From assembly GCA_047617305.1 (NCBI GenBank), contig JBLGCL010000056.1, forward strand, positions 1 to 15,471: a DNA stretch of 15,471 nucleotides. Direction: 5' to 3'. The notes below the pieces were generated by a model. The model did not search any database. It was not told the DNA's origin and saw nothing but the letters and a program-made list of their open reading frames with translations. Made by a program: the position numbers and the translations under genes. The stretch comes from DATFIX01 sp047617305. GTDB lineage: Archaea > Halobacteriota > Halobacteria > Halobacteriales > Natrialbaceae. Positions within the stretch are counted from its first letter, which is position 1; every line of letters begins with the position of its first letter. Positions 6,987-13,816 of this stretch are shown here, piece by piece.

Positions 6987-7217
6987 ATGGTCCGAGCGTT
7001 CGTCACGGCGATTACCGCATCGGGGACGTCAGAGGACGCCTGCCAGGCGATCCAGGACTTCGAATACGTTCGCGAGGCGCACGTGATCGCGGGGGACTAC
7101 GACCTCATGATCGAGATGCAGAGCGACGAGGTTTACGACCTCCTGCACACCGTCTCGACCGAGTTACAGAGCATCGAGGGCGTGGGCTCGACGAGGACGT
7201 ACATCGCGCTCCACTGA
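6987..7217 (+). CDS. Stand-alone Lrp/AsnC ligand-binding (RAM) domain protein
   Basis: The protein has 76 residues, the size of a single RAM domain: beta strand MVRAFVTAIT, helix SEDACQAIQDFEYV, strands EAHVIAGDYDLMIEMQ, helix DEVYDLLHTVSTELQSI, and a final strand STRTYIALH. The AHVIAGDYDLMIE segment is characteristic of Lrp/AsnC ligand-binding domains. The N-terminal helix-turn-helix of full regulators is missing, and no HTH-coding sequence lies upstream. Such short proteins form dimers or higher oligomers that bind amino acids or other small molecules and may modulate partner regulators (family knowledge). It is the only plus-strand gene, divergent from cbiP and convergent with cobA, so a link to corrinoid metabolism is possible but only inferred. 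Confidence 0.88.
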   Translation: MVRAFVTAITASGTSEDACQAIQDFEYVREAHVIAGDYDLMIEMQSDEVYDLLHTVSTELQSIEGVGSTRTYIALH

Positions 7218-7224
7218 CCTTCGG

Positions 7225-7245
7225 GACGGTGCGGTCGGCACCGTC
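7225..7245 (+). terminator. Stem-loop between the RAM gene and cobA
   Basis: A perfect 8-bp inverted repeat (gacggtgc / gcaccgtc) with a 5-base loop starts eight bases after the RAM-gene stop. It lies between two converging genes, so it could end or protect transcripts from either side. No long T-run follows, and hairpins are not required for archaeal termination, so the role is uncertain. Confidence 0.4.
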
Positions 7246-7322
7246 TTCGGCCGTCGCTACGTGTGGTTGCGATCGAAAGCCCGTTCGGTACCGGCGGTCC
7301 GTTTCGATGCTCGGCACTCGCG

Positions 7323-8003
7323 TCAGTATTCCGTACCTCTCCGTGCGCCCTGCCCGGCGTCGATCGGATGGACTTCCTTGCGGACCTCGCTCACGAGGTC
7401 GGCGTGCTCGTCGACGTAATCGGGGCGTTCGTGCCCGCCGGTCAGGACGAGTTCGAGGTCGTCCGGCTTCCCCTCGATTAACGCGACCAGGTCGTCGGGA
7501 TCGATCAGACCGCGGTTGGCCGCGTACAGCACCTCGTCGAGGATCAGCATGTCGAGACCCGCTTCGGGATCGGCGCCGGAGGGAATCGGCGAGGAGTGGT
7601 CGGCCCCGGTGGTCGCCTCGATCAGGTCCCGGGCGCGGTCGAGGGCGCCCTTCGCGCGGGCGGCATGCTCGTCTTCCGCGTCGCCGAAACGCCGGTGCCA
7701 GCCGTAGTGGCCGCTAGTCTCGAAGGAGAACCCCGGCACGGCGGCGATGGCGTTGTACTCCCCGCGGACGTCCTCCACGCTCGGCGTCCCCCCTTTCATG
7801 AACTGCAGGAGGTGGACCCGGTAGCCGTGACCGGCCGCCCGGAAACCCATCCCGAGCGCGGCCGTCGTCTTCCCCTTGCCGTCGCCCCACCAGACCTGAA
7901 CCAGGCCGAACTCCTCGGGGACCGCCGGTTCGATGGGCCGTGGTTCCGGCGGGTCGTCGACGATTTCGGATCGTTCCGTCTCGGCGTGTTCGTCGTCGGT
8001 CAT
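7323..8003 (-). CDS. cobA: Corrinoid (cob(I)yrinic acid a,c-diamide) adenosyltransferase, CobA type
   Basis: The enzyme transfers the 5'-deoxyadenosyl group of ATP to Co(I) corrinoids, giving the adenosylated form that CbiP and later steps use. The protein has 226 residues. After an acidic N-terminal tail of about 33 residues come a P-loop (GDGKGKTTAA, 40-49), VHLLQFMKGG (63-72), the conserved DMLILDEVLYAANRGLI (151-167), LVLTGGHERPDYVDEHADLV (185-204), and a C-terminal EVRKEVHPIDAGQGARRG. All are landmarks of the CobA/CobO/BtuR family. The acidic tail and a linker at about 131-148 are additions typical of haloarchaeal proteins. It starts at ATG 8003 without a clear ribosome site. It lies 93 bp downstream of the VWA gene and may share its message. 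Confidence 0.95.
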   Translation of the reverse strand: MTDDEHAETERSEIVDDPPEPRPIEPAVPEEFGLVQVWWGDGKGKTTAALGMGFRAAGHGYRVHLLQFMKGGTPSVEDVRGEYNAIAAVPGFSFETSGHYGWHRRFGDAEDEHAARAKGALDRARDLIEATTGADHSSPIPSGADPEAGLDMLILDEVLYAANRGLIDPDDLVALIEGKPDDLELVLTGGHERPDYVDEHADLVSEVRKEVHPIDAGQGARRGTEY

Positions 8004-8096
8004 GGGGACGAGTTAGCACACTCGACCAAAGGCGGTTCGGGTTCGGGTTCGGAGCCCCCGGCGGTCGGGGCTGGGTTCGATAGAAAACGCCGCCGA
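8004..8096. other. cobA upstream gap with a G/T-rich repeat and a small hairpin
   Basis: The 93-bp gap holds three tandem ggttcg units at about 8035-8052 and a 6-bp inverted repeat, agcccc (8053-8058) and ggggct (8067-8072). On the minus strand a TTTT run (8084-8087) follows the VWA stop codon by about ten bases. None is a strong promoter or terminator. Whether cobA is transcribed separately cannot be decided from sequence. Confidence 0.35.
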
Positions 8097-9899
8097 TCAG
8101 CCGTCGTGGGTCGCGAGGGTTCGCAGGATCTCGAGTTCCTGTTCGAGGTTCTCGTCCCCGAGGGCCGCCATCTCCCGCTCGAAGTAGTCCGCAAACCGGT
8201 CGAACCGCCGCCGGTAGGTTTCGGAGACCGTCAGCGGCTCGGACTGCTGTTCCCACCGGCCGTCGTACTCGACCTCGGGTGGTTCGATCCCCTCCGACGT
8301 GGATACCGGGGCCTCCTCGTCGCCCTCGCGCTCGGCGATCATCCAGGATTTCAGCAGGTCCGCGTAGCGGGTGAGCAACACCGCCTTGTGAATCCCGCTG
8401 TTCGCGTAGTAGTCCGGGTCGCGGTCCGGGATCGTGACGCTCTCGGTCGTCTCGTGAGTCTTCCCGTCACGGGTCACCCACGATGCCGCCAGGTCGAGTT
8501 CGGAACCGGCGGCGTCCGCGAGTTTGACCAGGACGACGCCGCCCCTGGCCTTGCCCTCGCGCTTGGGTGAGGGGAACAGCGTGTTCACCTTCACGAGGTC
8601 CTCGGTCGCGTCCTCGGCCGCGGTCGAGCCGTACACCTTGGCGACGCTGGCCTCCGGGGCGTCCAGTTCGAGTTCCAGGTCGTACACCAGCGGCGTCACC
8701 ATGTACTCGAACTCCTCGGCGACGCGCTGTTCGAACTCGTCGGCCGAGTGGACGCTGTAGTAGTTCGCGCCCCGGACCGACGTGATGCCGTCGATGATTT
8801 CGGTGTTGAAGTCGACGCCCACGCCGACGAACGTCGTGTGGATCGAGTCCTCGGCGTAGTCCTGGAGGGTGTCCTCCAGCCCACCTTCGCTGGTGTTCCC
8901 GAGGTTGGGCATCGCGTCGGTCAGGACGATCATCCGGTTCTCCCACTCGCGCTGGTCGGCGTCGGCGTACTCGGCGAGGAGTTCCTCGGCGTCGGTCAGG
9001 CCACCCGAGAGCCGGGTCCCGCCGCCGGCCTCGATGTCCTCCCGAATGTGCCCACGGATGGCGTCCATGTCCGTCTCTGCGACGGGGTTCAGCGGCTTCG
9101 CGACCGTCGATTCGTTGTTGTAGAGGACGACCCCGAACCGGTCGCCGGGTCGGAGCTGCTTCGTCAGCGAAACGAGCGCGTCCTTCGCGACCTCGATCTT
9201 CGGCCGGTCGGTGTGATTTTCGACCTCCTGCTTGTTGCCGAAGCGGTCGTAGTAGTACTCGTCGAACGCCGACGACATCGATCCCGAAACGTCGAGCACG
9301 ACGACGAGGTTGAGCTTCTTGCGCGAGAACGCCGACTGCGAGAGCCCCGAGTCCAGCCCGACCGTGAAGTAGCGTTCCGTTTCGTCGGCCAGCGGATCCT
9401 CGCTGATCGCGGGCGAGTACGCCGGGCAGAACGTCCCCTTGCAGTCGCCGTTCGCACCGGTGTCGAAGTAGTAGTCGTAGAACAGCCCCTCGTAGGGGAT
9501 CGACGAGGGGATCGGGAGGTACCCTTCCTCGATGTTCCGCCGGAAGGTGACCACGTCCTTCGCGCCGCCCGCAGCGAGGCCGATATCGCCCGACGCGGAC
9601 TGCGCCTGATAGGTGGCCATCGGCGTGCCTGTCATGGTGACGTTGCCGCCTTTGCCGCCCCCGGCCTTGCCGCCACCCTGGCCGAGATCCGCCGGTTCGT
9701 ACTGCCAGTCGTCGATTTGCTGGCCCGGCGGAACCGTCGTCCGTGTGTCGGTCGGCGGGTCCGTATTCGGCGGCCCGTCGGTCGGCCGACCGGTCGTCGG
9801 ATCGCTCCCGGTGCTCGAGAGCGAGGCACAGCCGCCGAGGCTGCTCGCCGCCACGAGCGCACTCAACCTGAGCACCTGTCTGCGCGATCGATCCGTCAT
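8097..9899 (-). CDS. Tat-exported lipoprotein with YfbK-like VWA domain
   Basis: The protein has 600 residues. A twin-arginine signal (SRRQVL, 5-10), a hydrophobic core and a lipobox LGGC (21-24) predict Tat export and lipid anchoring at Cys24. A Thr/Pro/Asp-rich linker and a Gly/Lys patch (73-85) follow. Residues about 100-190 (RRNIEEGYLPIPSSIPYEGL, DYYFDTG) resemble the N-terminal domain of YfbK-type proteins. The VWA domain (about 196-400) has an intact metal site: DVSGS (203-207), T295 in GGGT, and D328 in LTDAM. A Tyr-rich insert (about 211-232) follows the first motif. A beta-rich region and a helical C-terminus complete it. VWA domains bind protein partners through a metal; the target is unknown. 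It sits inside the cobamide locus, whereas VWA proteins more often accompany MoxR/DUF58 systems such as the one at 445-5162. Confidence 0.92.
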   Translation of the reverse strand: MTDRSRRQVLRLSALVAASSLGGCASLSSTGSDPTTGRPTDGPPNTDPPTDTRTTVPPGQQIDDWQYEPADLGQGGGKAGGGKGGNVTMTGTPMATYQAQSASGDIGLAAGGAKDVVTFRRNIEEGYLPIPSSIPYEGLFYDYYFDTGANGDCKGTFCPAYSPAISEDPLADETERYFTVGLDSGLSQSAFSRKKLNLVVVLDVSGSMSSAFDEYYYDRFGNKQEVENHTDRPKIEVAKDALVSLTKQLRPGDRFGVVLYNNESTVAKPLNPVAETDMDAIRGHIREDIEAGGGTRLSGGLTDAEELLAEYADADQREWENRMIVLTDAMPNLGNTSEGGLEDTLQDYAEDSIHTTFVGVGVDFNTEIIDGITSVRGANYYSVHSADEFEQRVAEEFEYMVTPLVYDLELELDAPEASVAKVYGSTAAEDATEDLVKVNTLFPSPKREGKARGGVVLVKLADAAGSELDLAASWVTRDGKTHETTESVTIPDRDPDYYANSGIHKAVLLTRYADLLKSWMIAEREGDEEAPVSTSEGIEPPEVEYDGRWEQQSEPLTVSETYRRRFDRFADYFEREMAALGDENLEQELEILRTLATHDG

Positions 9900-9919
9900 G
9901 GTTGCGGGAACGAGCGGAA

Positions 9920-9930
9920 CGGATAAATCC
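9920..9930 (-). promoter_or_regulatory. TATA-type promoter of the VWA lipoprotein gene
   Basis: The minus strand has GGATTTATCC, with ATTTAT centred about 26 bp before the ATG at 9899. At normal archaeal spacing transcription would start at or within a few bases of the ATG. The mRNA is therefore probably leaderless, in line with the absence of a ribosome site. Confidence 0.55.
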
Positions 9931-10016
9931 CCTGTCCAAGCTCAAAACCCGTTTTCACCCAGGAAACGCGTCGAAACGGCCGTCCCTCGACGTTCACCGT
10001 CCAGAGGTCGACGAGG

Positions 10017-10238
10017 TCACCACCACGCCCGAAGCGACAACAGGAGCATAAACAGTCCGAACAGCGCCATTATCACGCCGTGACCCTTCACGTACCAGTT
10101 CGCGACCCCGCTCGGCGAGGCCGCGTTGACGCTGGCGACCGAGAGGACGAACCGCGCGATCCGCACCGAGTGACGGACGATCACCAGGCCGGCGATTACG
10201 AACGCTGACCCGCCGAGGACGCCGAACAGATATGCCAT
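10017..10238 (-). CDS. Small two-TM membrane protein, unknown function
   Basis: The protein has 73 residues with two hydrophobic segments, YLFGVLGGSAFVIAGLVIV (about 3-21) and IMALFGLFMLLLSLRAWW (about 56-73). They are joined by a short loop with RHSVRIAR and NWYVKGHG. I do not recognise a family. The evidence that it is real is a strong TATA box just upstream, protein-like composition, and a start (ATG 10238) placed as expected for a leaderless mRNA. It lies 117 bp upstream of the VWA lipoprotein gene, which has its own promoter. Two-TM proteins of this size can be subunits or regulators of larger membrane complexes, but nothing here says which. Confidence 0.65.
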   Translation of the reverse strand: MAYLFGVLGGSAFVIAGLVIVRHSVRIARFVLSVASVNAASPSGVANWYVKGHGVIMALFGLFMLLLSLRAWW

Positions 10239-10254
10239 ACGTTCAACCTATTGA

Positions 10255-10268
10255 TAATTATAAAAAAA
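10255..10268 (-). promoter_or_regulatory. TATA box of the small membrane gene, overlapping a T7 run
   Basis: The minus strand reads TTTTTTTATAATTA. The core TTTATAAT (10257-10264) is centred about 22 bp before ATG 10238, which suggests a leaderless message. The same seven-T run lies 85 bp after the cbiZ stop and could serve as the termination signal of the cob operon. Confidence 0.7.
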
Positions 10269-10352
10269 GTTGTGATGTCGCGATCGGGCGTCGGCGACAC
10301 CAGGGACGGATCAGCCATCGTGAACCGCCTGCCCATCCCGACAATTCACAGG

Positions 10353-11129
10353 TTACAGGTCGAACACCGCAGCCCGAACGCCCGTCGAGACGCCGTACGA
10401 GGCGTCCTCGACCGACGCCGGCACGGCTGCTTCGTCATCGTTCTCGTAGCGCGACTGGAGGGCGGCGTAGACGGCGTCGCGGACGCAAGCGCGAGCGGCG
10501 GCGCCGACCCGGGTTGCGCTCCCCGAGAAGTCGGCCGGTTCGCCGTCGGAATCCGCGGCCGCGATCACCGCGTCGGAGGTCGTTCCCGGGAAGCCCGTTC
10601 GGGCGAGCAGCGTCGCGGCCTTGGCCTCCGCCGCAACCGAGAGGAGGTTGGCCAGCGCCCCCGGCGCGAGCGAGCGGGTCGTTCCCACGACGACGTTGAC
10701 GGTCCCGGCGACGAGTTCGCCGTCCGGCAGGTTCTCGCCGTCGGGATCGGGGTCGCCGTCGGGAGCCATGGGTAGTGCTGCGGGATTCGACACACCGGCC
10801 GTCGCGTAGGCCTCGACCGGTCCACAGCGCGCCCCGCGGACGTGCTCGTGGTCGACGCCGGTGATCAGCGTCGGCCCCGGGTCCTCGAACCCGGCGGCCG
10901 CCAGGCGGTCGTCGACGTATTCCTCGACGTTCTCGCACGACCAGCCTTCGGGGACCGAGACGCTGTAGGCGGCCGGCCCCTCGTACTCGCCGCCGTTCCA
11001 GCCGCCCGAGAGCCAGCGGGTCCGCGGGCGACGCAGGCACAGGACGCCCTCCTCGATCGTCGGTTCGAACAGCGTCGGTTCGGTGGGCTGTGCGTCGGTC
11101 GCGGGTTCGGACGTCGGCGTCTCAGACAT
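10353..11129 (-). CDS. cbiZ: Adenosylcobinamide amidohydrolase
   Basis: CbiZ removes the aminopropanol arm from adenosylcobinamide to give adenosylcobyric acid, which CbiB can use; this is the archaeal route for salvaging incomplete corrinoids. The protein has 258 residues. Family landmarks are TAGVSNPA (110-117), AGTVNVVVGT (141-150), ANLLSVAAEAKAATLL (160-175), GFPGTTSDAVIAA (179-191) and a final RVGAAARACVRDAV (207-220). The N-terminal 20 residues are a Thr/Pro/Glu-rich tail, and a short acidic Asp/Gly/Pro insert (123-137) interrupts the core. ATG at 11129 follows GGAGGTC and overlaps the cobD stop by 8 bp, so the two are probably translationally coupled. It is the last gene of the operon entering from the right. 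Confidence 0.93.
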   Translation of the reverse strand: MSETPTSEPATDAQPTEPTLFEPTIEEGVLCLRRPRTRWLSGGWNGGEYEGPAAYSVSVPEGWSCENVEEYVDDRLAAAGFEDPGPTLITGVDHEHVRGARCGPVEAYATAGVSNPAALPMAPDGDPDPDGENLPDGELVAGTVNVVVGTTRSLAPGALANLLSVAAEAKAATLLARTGFPGTTSDAVIAAADSDGEPADFSGSATRVGAAARACVRDAVYAALQSRYENDDEAAVPASVEDASYGVSTGVRAAVFDL

Positions 11130-12168
11130 GGGTTAAGACCTCCAGCAGTCGGTCGTTCGCGTCGCGATCCAGGACGGCCACGCGGACGTGCGAGTCGAGC
11201 CCCCGGAACGTCCGGGCGTCCCTGAGCGCGATCCCGCGGTCACGGGCGGCATCGAGGATGGCGTCCACGTCGGCCGCGGTCTCGCTGTCTGCGTCGATGA
11301 CTCCGGACCCATCCGTAACGTCGAGCAGGAGGAACGGCGCGTCGGAGTCGTGGACGCCGAACCGGTCGGCCAGCCCCTCGCGGAGCCGTCCCCGTTCCTC
11401 GCGGACGCGCTGGCGGGTCTCCGCGACGAACGCCTCGTCGCGCATGCAGTGGGTGCCGACTGCCGTGGCCGGCGCCGAGAGGTTCCAGGTCCGGCGGACG
11501 GTCGCCAGCCGGTCCCCGAGGTCGCCCGTCGCGACCGCGAAGCCCATCCTGAGGCCCGGCAAGCCGAACAGCTTCGTGAGCGAGCGGGCGACGATCACCC
11601 CGGGTTCGCCGGCCAGGCCCGGGAGGTCGGTGAACCCGAGGAACGCCTCGTCGACGAGCAGGGGCGTCCCGGCATCGCGACAGCGCGCCGCGAACGCCCG
11701 GAGCGCGTCCGGATCGTACGCGTCGCCGGTCGGGTTGTTCGGCGTGCAGGCGATCGCGAGCGCGTGATCGCCGGGGTCGCTCTCGAGCAGTCGGTCGTGG
11801 GGGACGAACGTCGGCTCGGCACCCTGGAGGCGGACCTCGCGGGCGAACTCCCCGAAACTCGGCGCCGGGACGAGCACGGAGTCCCCGGCCTCGACGGTCA
11901 CTTCGATCGCCAGGCGGATCGCGGCCAGCCCGCCGGGCGTCGGGATCACGTCCTCGGGATCGCAGCCGACGTACTCGCCCGCGGCCGCCCGGAACTCGGG
12001 GTAGGTGTCGTCGGGATACCGCCGCGCCGAGTCGAACGCGTCGCGATACACCCCGCGGACACCCTCGGGAGTCCGTGGGTTGAGGTTGGCACTGAAGTCC
12101 AGGACGTCCGAGTCGGTCGCGCCGCCATGAGGGACCCGCTGGGCTTGTGCGACGTCCTCGGGATCCAT
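11122..12168 (-). CDS. cobD: L-threonine-O-3-phosphate decarboxylase (PLP-dependent)
   Basis: CobD makes (R)-1-aminopropan-2-ol phosphate, the linker arm that CbiB attaches to cobyric acid. The protein has 348 residues and is a fold-type I PLP enzyme related to histidinol-phosphate aminotransferase. Visible motifs are HGG (14-16), DFSANLNPRTP (24-34), RRYPDDTYPEFR (49-60), PAPSFGEF (101-108), CTPNNPTG with Asn145 (141-148), LVDEAFLGF with Asp173 (171-179), and RSLTKLFGLPGLRMGFA with the PLP lysine Lys199 (195-211). From sequence alone a histidinol-phosphate aminotransferase cannot be excluded, but the N-terminal HGG and DFSANLNP pattern and the position between cobT and cbiZ favour CobD. Two bases separate it from cobT. 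Confidence 0.92.
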   Translation of the reverse strand: MDPEDVAQAQRVPHGGATDSDVLDFSANLNPRTPEGVRGVYRDAFDSARRYPDDTYPEFRAAAGEYVGCDPEDVIPTPGGLAAIRLAIEVTVEAGDSVLVPAPSFGEFAREVRLQGAEPTFVPHDRLLESDPGDHALAIACTPNNPTGDAYDPDALRAFAARCRDAGTPLLVDEAFLGFTDLPGLAGEPGVIVARSLTKLFGLPGLRMGFAVATGDLGDRLATVRRTWNLSAPATAVGTHCMRDEAFVAETRQRVREERGRLREGLADRFGVHDSDAPFLLLDVTDGSGVIDADSETAADVDAILDAARDRGIALRDARTFRGLDSHVRVAVLDRDANDRLLEVLTHV

Positions 12169-12170
12169 CG

Positions 12171-13181
12171 TTAGTCCCCGTCAGCGGCGACGTCCGCAGC
12201 CGCGGCCACGATCGGATCGGCCAGCGACACGTACTGCTGTCTGAGTGCCGATCGATAGGCATCGCTGTCCGCGGTCAGCCAGAGCGCGCCGCCCATCGCG
12301 ACGCCCTCCTTGGCCTCGCCCGCGAGGTAGCGCCGGGCCGCGACGTGCTCCAGTTCGTCGAACCCCGGATCGGTGACCGCGTACTCGAGGTCGAGCCGGT
12401 CGACCGCCGGTTGGAGGTTCACGTCCTCGGCCAGGAACGAGGTGGTGGCCAGACGAAGCGGCGCGTCGACGCCCTCCTGGCGGAGCATGGCCGCGGCGGC
12501 GAGCAACTGGGTGCCCCCGCCCAGGGTCACCTCGGCCCCCCGCTCGAGCGCGCCGGCCGCGAGTCCGGCGACCCCGGGCAACACGGGGTCGCCGACGTGG
12601 CGGACCGCCCGGATCGGATCATCGGCGAAATCGCCGGACTTGGCGTCGGCGGAGGCCAGTGCAGCCGCGACCACCTCGCGTTTGCGCTCGATCGGGTTGT
12701 TCGGCAACGACGACGAGACCGGGAACTCCTCGCCCAGTGCTCGAAGGACGCCCATCGCCGTGGTCGTCCCGCCGGGGATCGTCTCGCCGATCACGAGTTC
12801 GTCGTCGGGCAACGAGCGGCCGAGTTCGCGGGCTGCCTCGTAGATATCGTCGGCCTTCGGAACCGGCTCCTCGTCCCGAACGTCCCCGCCCGGTTCGGCG
12901 CCGACGTCGACGGTCGGCGCGGCCGTCGGCTCTGCGAGGCCGCCGTCGACGACGGTCAGGTCGAACCCGAGGACGTCCCGCGCGGCGCGGGTGACGAGCG
13001 CCGGCGTCGGACAGCCGGTGGGACTGACCGGAACCGACGGCGCGCGAACCACGTCGCCGTAGGTGACGATCTCGGCGTCTGCGCTCGGCGTGTGGGGCAT
13101 CGCCTCCGGATCGGCCCCCGCCGCGCTGATCCCCTCGATGGCCGCCGTGCGGGTCGTCCCCGCGACGAGGATCACTCGCAT
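12171..13181 (-). CDS. cobT: Archaeal CobT-like nicotinate-nucleotide:5,6-dimethylbenzimidazole phosphoribosyltransferase
   Basis: CobT activates the lower-ligand base to its alpha-riboside phosphate, the second substrate of CobS. The protein has 336 residues and matches the archaeal CobT group (formerly UPF0284) rather than the bacterial enzyme in detail. It has an N-terminal strand MRVILVAGTTRTAAI, SPTGCPTPALVTRAAR (53-68), DELVIGETIPGGTTTAMGVL (127-146), VRHVGDPVLPGVAGLA (193-208), VTLGGGTQLLAAAA (218-231) and AKEGVAMGGALWL (290-302). ATG at 13181 follows a GGAGG site and overlaps the cobY stop by 10 bp. An open frame continues 76 codons upstream, but that part is Arg-rich and lies inside cobY, so it is discarded. 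The base actually used by this organism cannot be told from sequence. Confidence 0.9.
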   Translation of the reverse strand: MRVILVAGTTRTAAIEGISAAGADPEAMPHTPSADAEIVTYGDVVRAPSVPVSPTGCPTPALVTRAARDVLGFDLTVVDGGLAEPTAAPTVDVGAEPGGDVRDEEPVPKADDIYEAARELGRSLPDDELVIGETIPGGTTTAMGVLRALGEEFPVSSSLPNNPIERKREVVAAALASADAKSGDFADDPIRAVRHVGDPVLPGVAGLAAGALERGAEVTLGGGTQLLAAAAMLRQEGVDAPLRLATTSFLAEDVNLQPAVDRLDLEYAVTDPGFDELEHVAARRYLAGEAKEGVAMGGALWLTADSDAYRSALRQQYVSLADPIVAAAADVAADGD

Positions 13182-13816
13182 CGCAGGGCCTCCGCGAGGG
13201 CGGCGTCTGACTGGCGATTCACGTTCACGGCGAGTCGTGCGTCGTAGCTCAGGTACATGGTGTCCTCCTGTGCGTCCGCGACGACGTTGACCCCGGTCGG
13301 AGCCAGGTCGCACGCGAACCCGTCTTCGTTTCCGTTCCCGTCCATCCCCCCTTCCCCACGATCGTCGAACGCCGCCGGGACGTCCTCGGCCCGAACCACG
13401 GTATCGCAACTCGCGTCCAGCCGATCCTTCAGCGCGGCCGGGACGACGACCGTCATCGACCCGGTGCTACCCCCTCGATCGTACGCGTCGAGCACCCGGT
13501 CGACGACGGCCGGGTCGAGCAGCGGGAGGTCGGCCGCCACGGTCAGGACCGGCGTTTCGACGCGGTCCAGGGCGACGTCGAGGTCCGCGACGTAGCCTTC
13601 GCCCGGGGTCTCGATCAGCGGGAGCGTTCCGTCGAGATAGTCGCGAGTGTCCGGCGTGTGTGGCGAGACCACGGCGTGGCCGCGGTCGATCCGACTCCCT
13701 CCGAGTGCCCGCCGGACACGGTCGACCATCGGTTCGCCGCCGACCTCGAAAAGCGGTTTCTCCACGTCGGCGTCCAGGCGCGTCCCCGGCCCGCCACACA
13801 TCAGGAGAGCGTCCAC
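13172..13816 (-). CDS. cobY: GTP:adenosylcobinamide-phosphate guanylyltransferase
   Basis: CobY transfers GMP from GTP to adenosylcobinamide phosphate; in archaea it replaces the bacterial bifunctional CobU and lacks kinase activity. The protein has 214 residues with a MobA-like nucleotidyltransferase start: DALLMCGGPGTRLDADVEKP (2-21), including the GTP-loop GGPGTR and Lys20. It also has VLTVAADLPLLDP (90-102) with Asp96, LAPTGVNVV (171-179) and LAVNVN (195-200). A low-complexity Gly/Asp/Asn stretch (about 151-168) looks like a lineage-specific insert. The GTG start at 13816 is chosen because the family's first strand begins there and GGGGGTGATCGC precedes it. The frame further upstream is Arg-rich and overlaps cobS. 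It overlaps the cobS end by 16 bp. Confidence 0.92.
   Translation of the reverse strand: MDALLMCGGPGTRLDADVEKPLFEVGGEPMVDRVRRALGGSRIDRGHAVVSPHTPDTRDYLDGTLPLIETPGEGYVADLDVALDRVETPVLTVAADLPLLDPAVVDRVLDAYDRGGSTGSMTVVVPAALKDRLDASCDTVVRAEDVPAAFDDRGEGGMDGNGNEDGFACDLAPTGVNVVADAQEDTMYLSYDARLAVNVNRQSDAALAEALRCE

Noticed and set aside
6818..7006. 63-codon N-terminal extension of cbiP
   Set aside because: It is Arg-rich, not CbiP-like, and covers the divergent promoter and the start of the RAM gene. The family's first strand begins at 6817.
5993..7717. Long plus-strand open frame (574 codons) antisense to cbiP, spanning the RAM gene and part of cobA
   Set aside because: It lies opposite well-identified genes on both strands, has Arg/Gly/Asp-rich non-family sequence, and is explained by high GC and codon bias.
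8035..8052. Three tandem ggttcg units as a possible repeat array
   Set aside because: Only three short units; too little to call a functional array or CRISPR. No CRISPR-like repeats occur in the window.
8748..9926. Plus-strand open frame of 392 codons antisense to the VWA gene
   Set aside because: Shadow of the lipoprotein gene; no recognisable domain and low-complexity Arg/Val-rich sequence.
11188..13247. Two long overlapping plus-strand open frames antisense to cobD and cobT
   Set aside because: Both mirror strongly conserved minus-strand enzymes and show no protein-like motifs.
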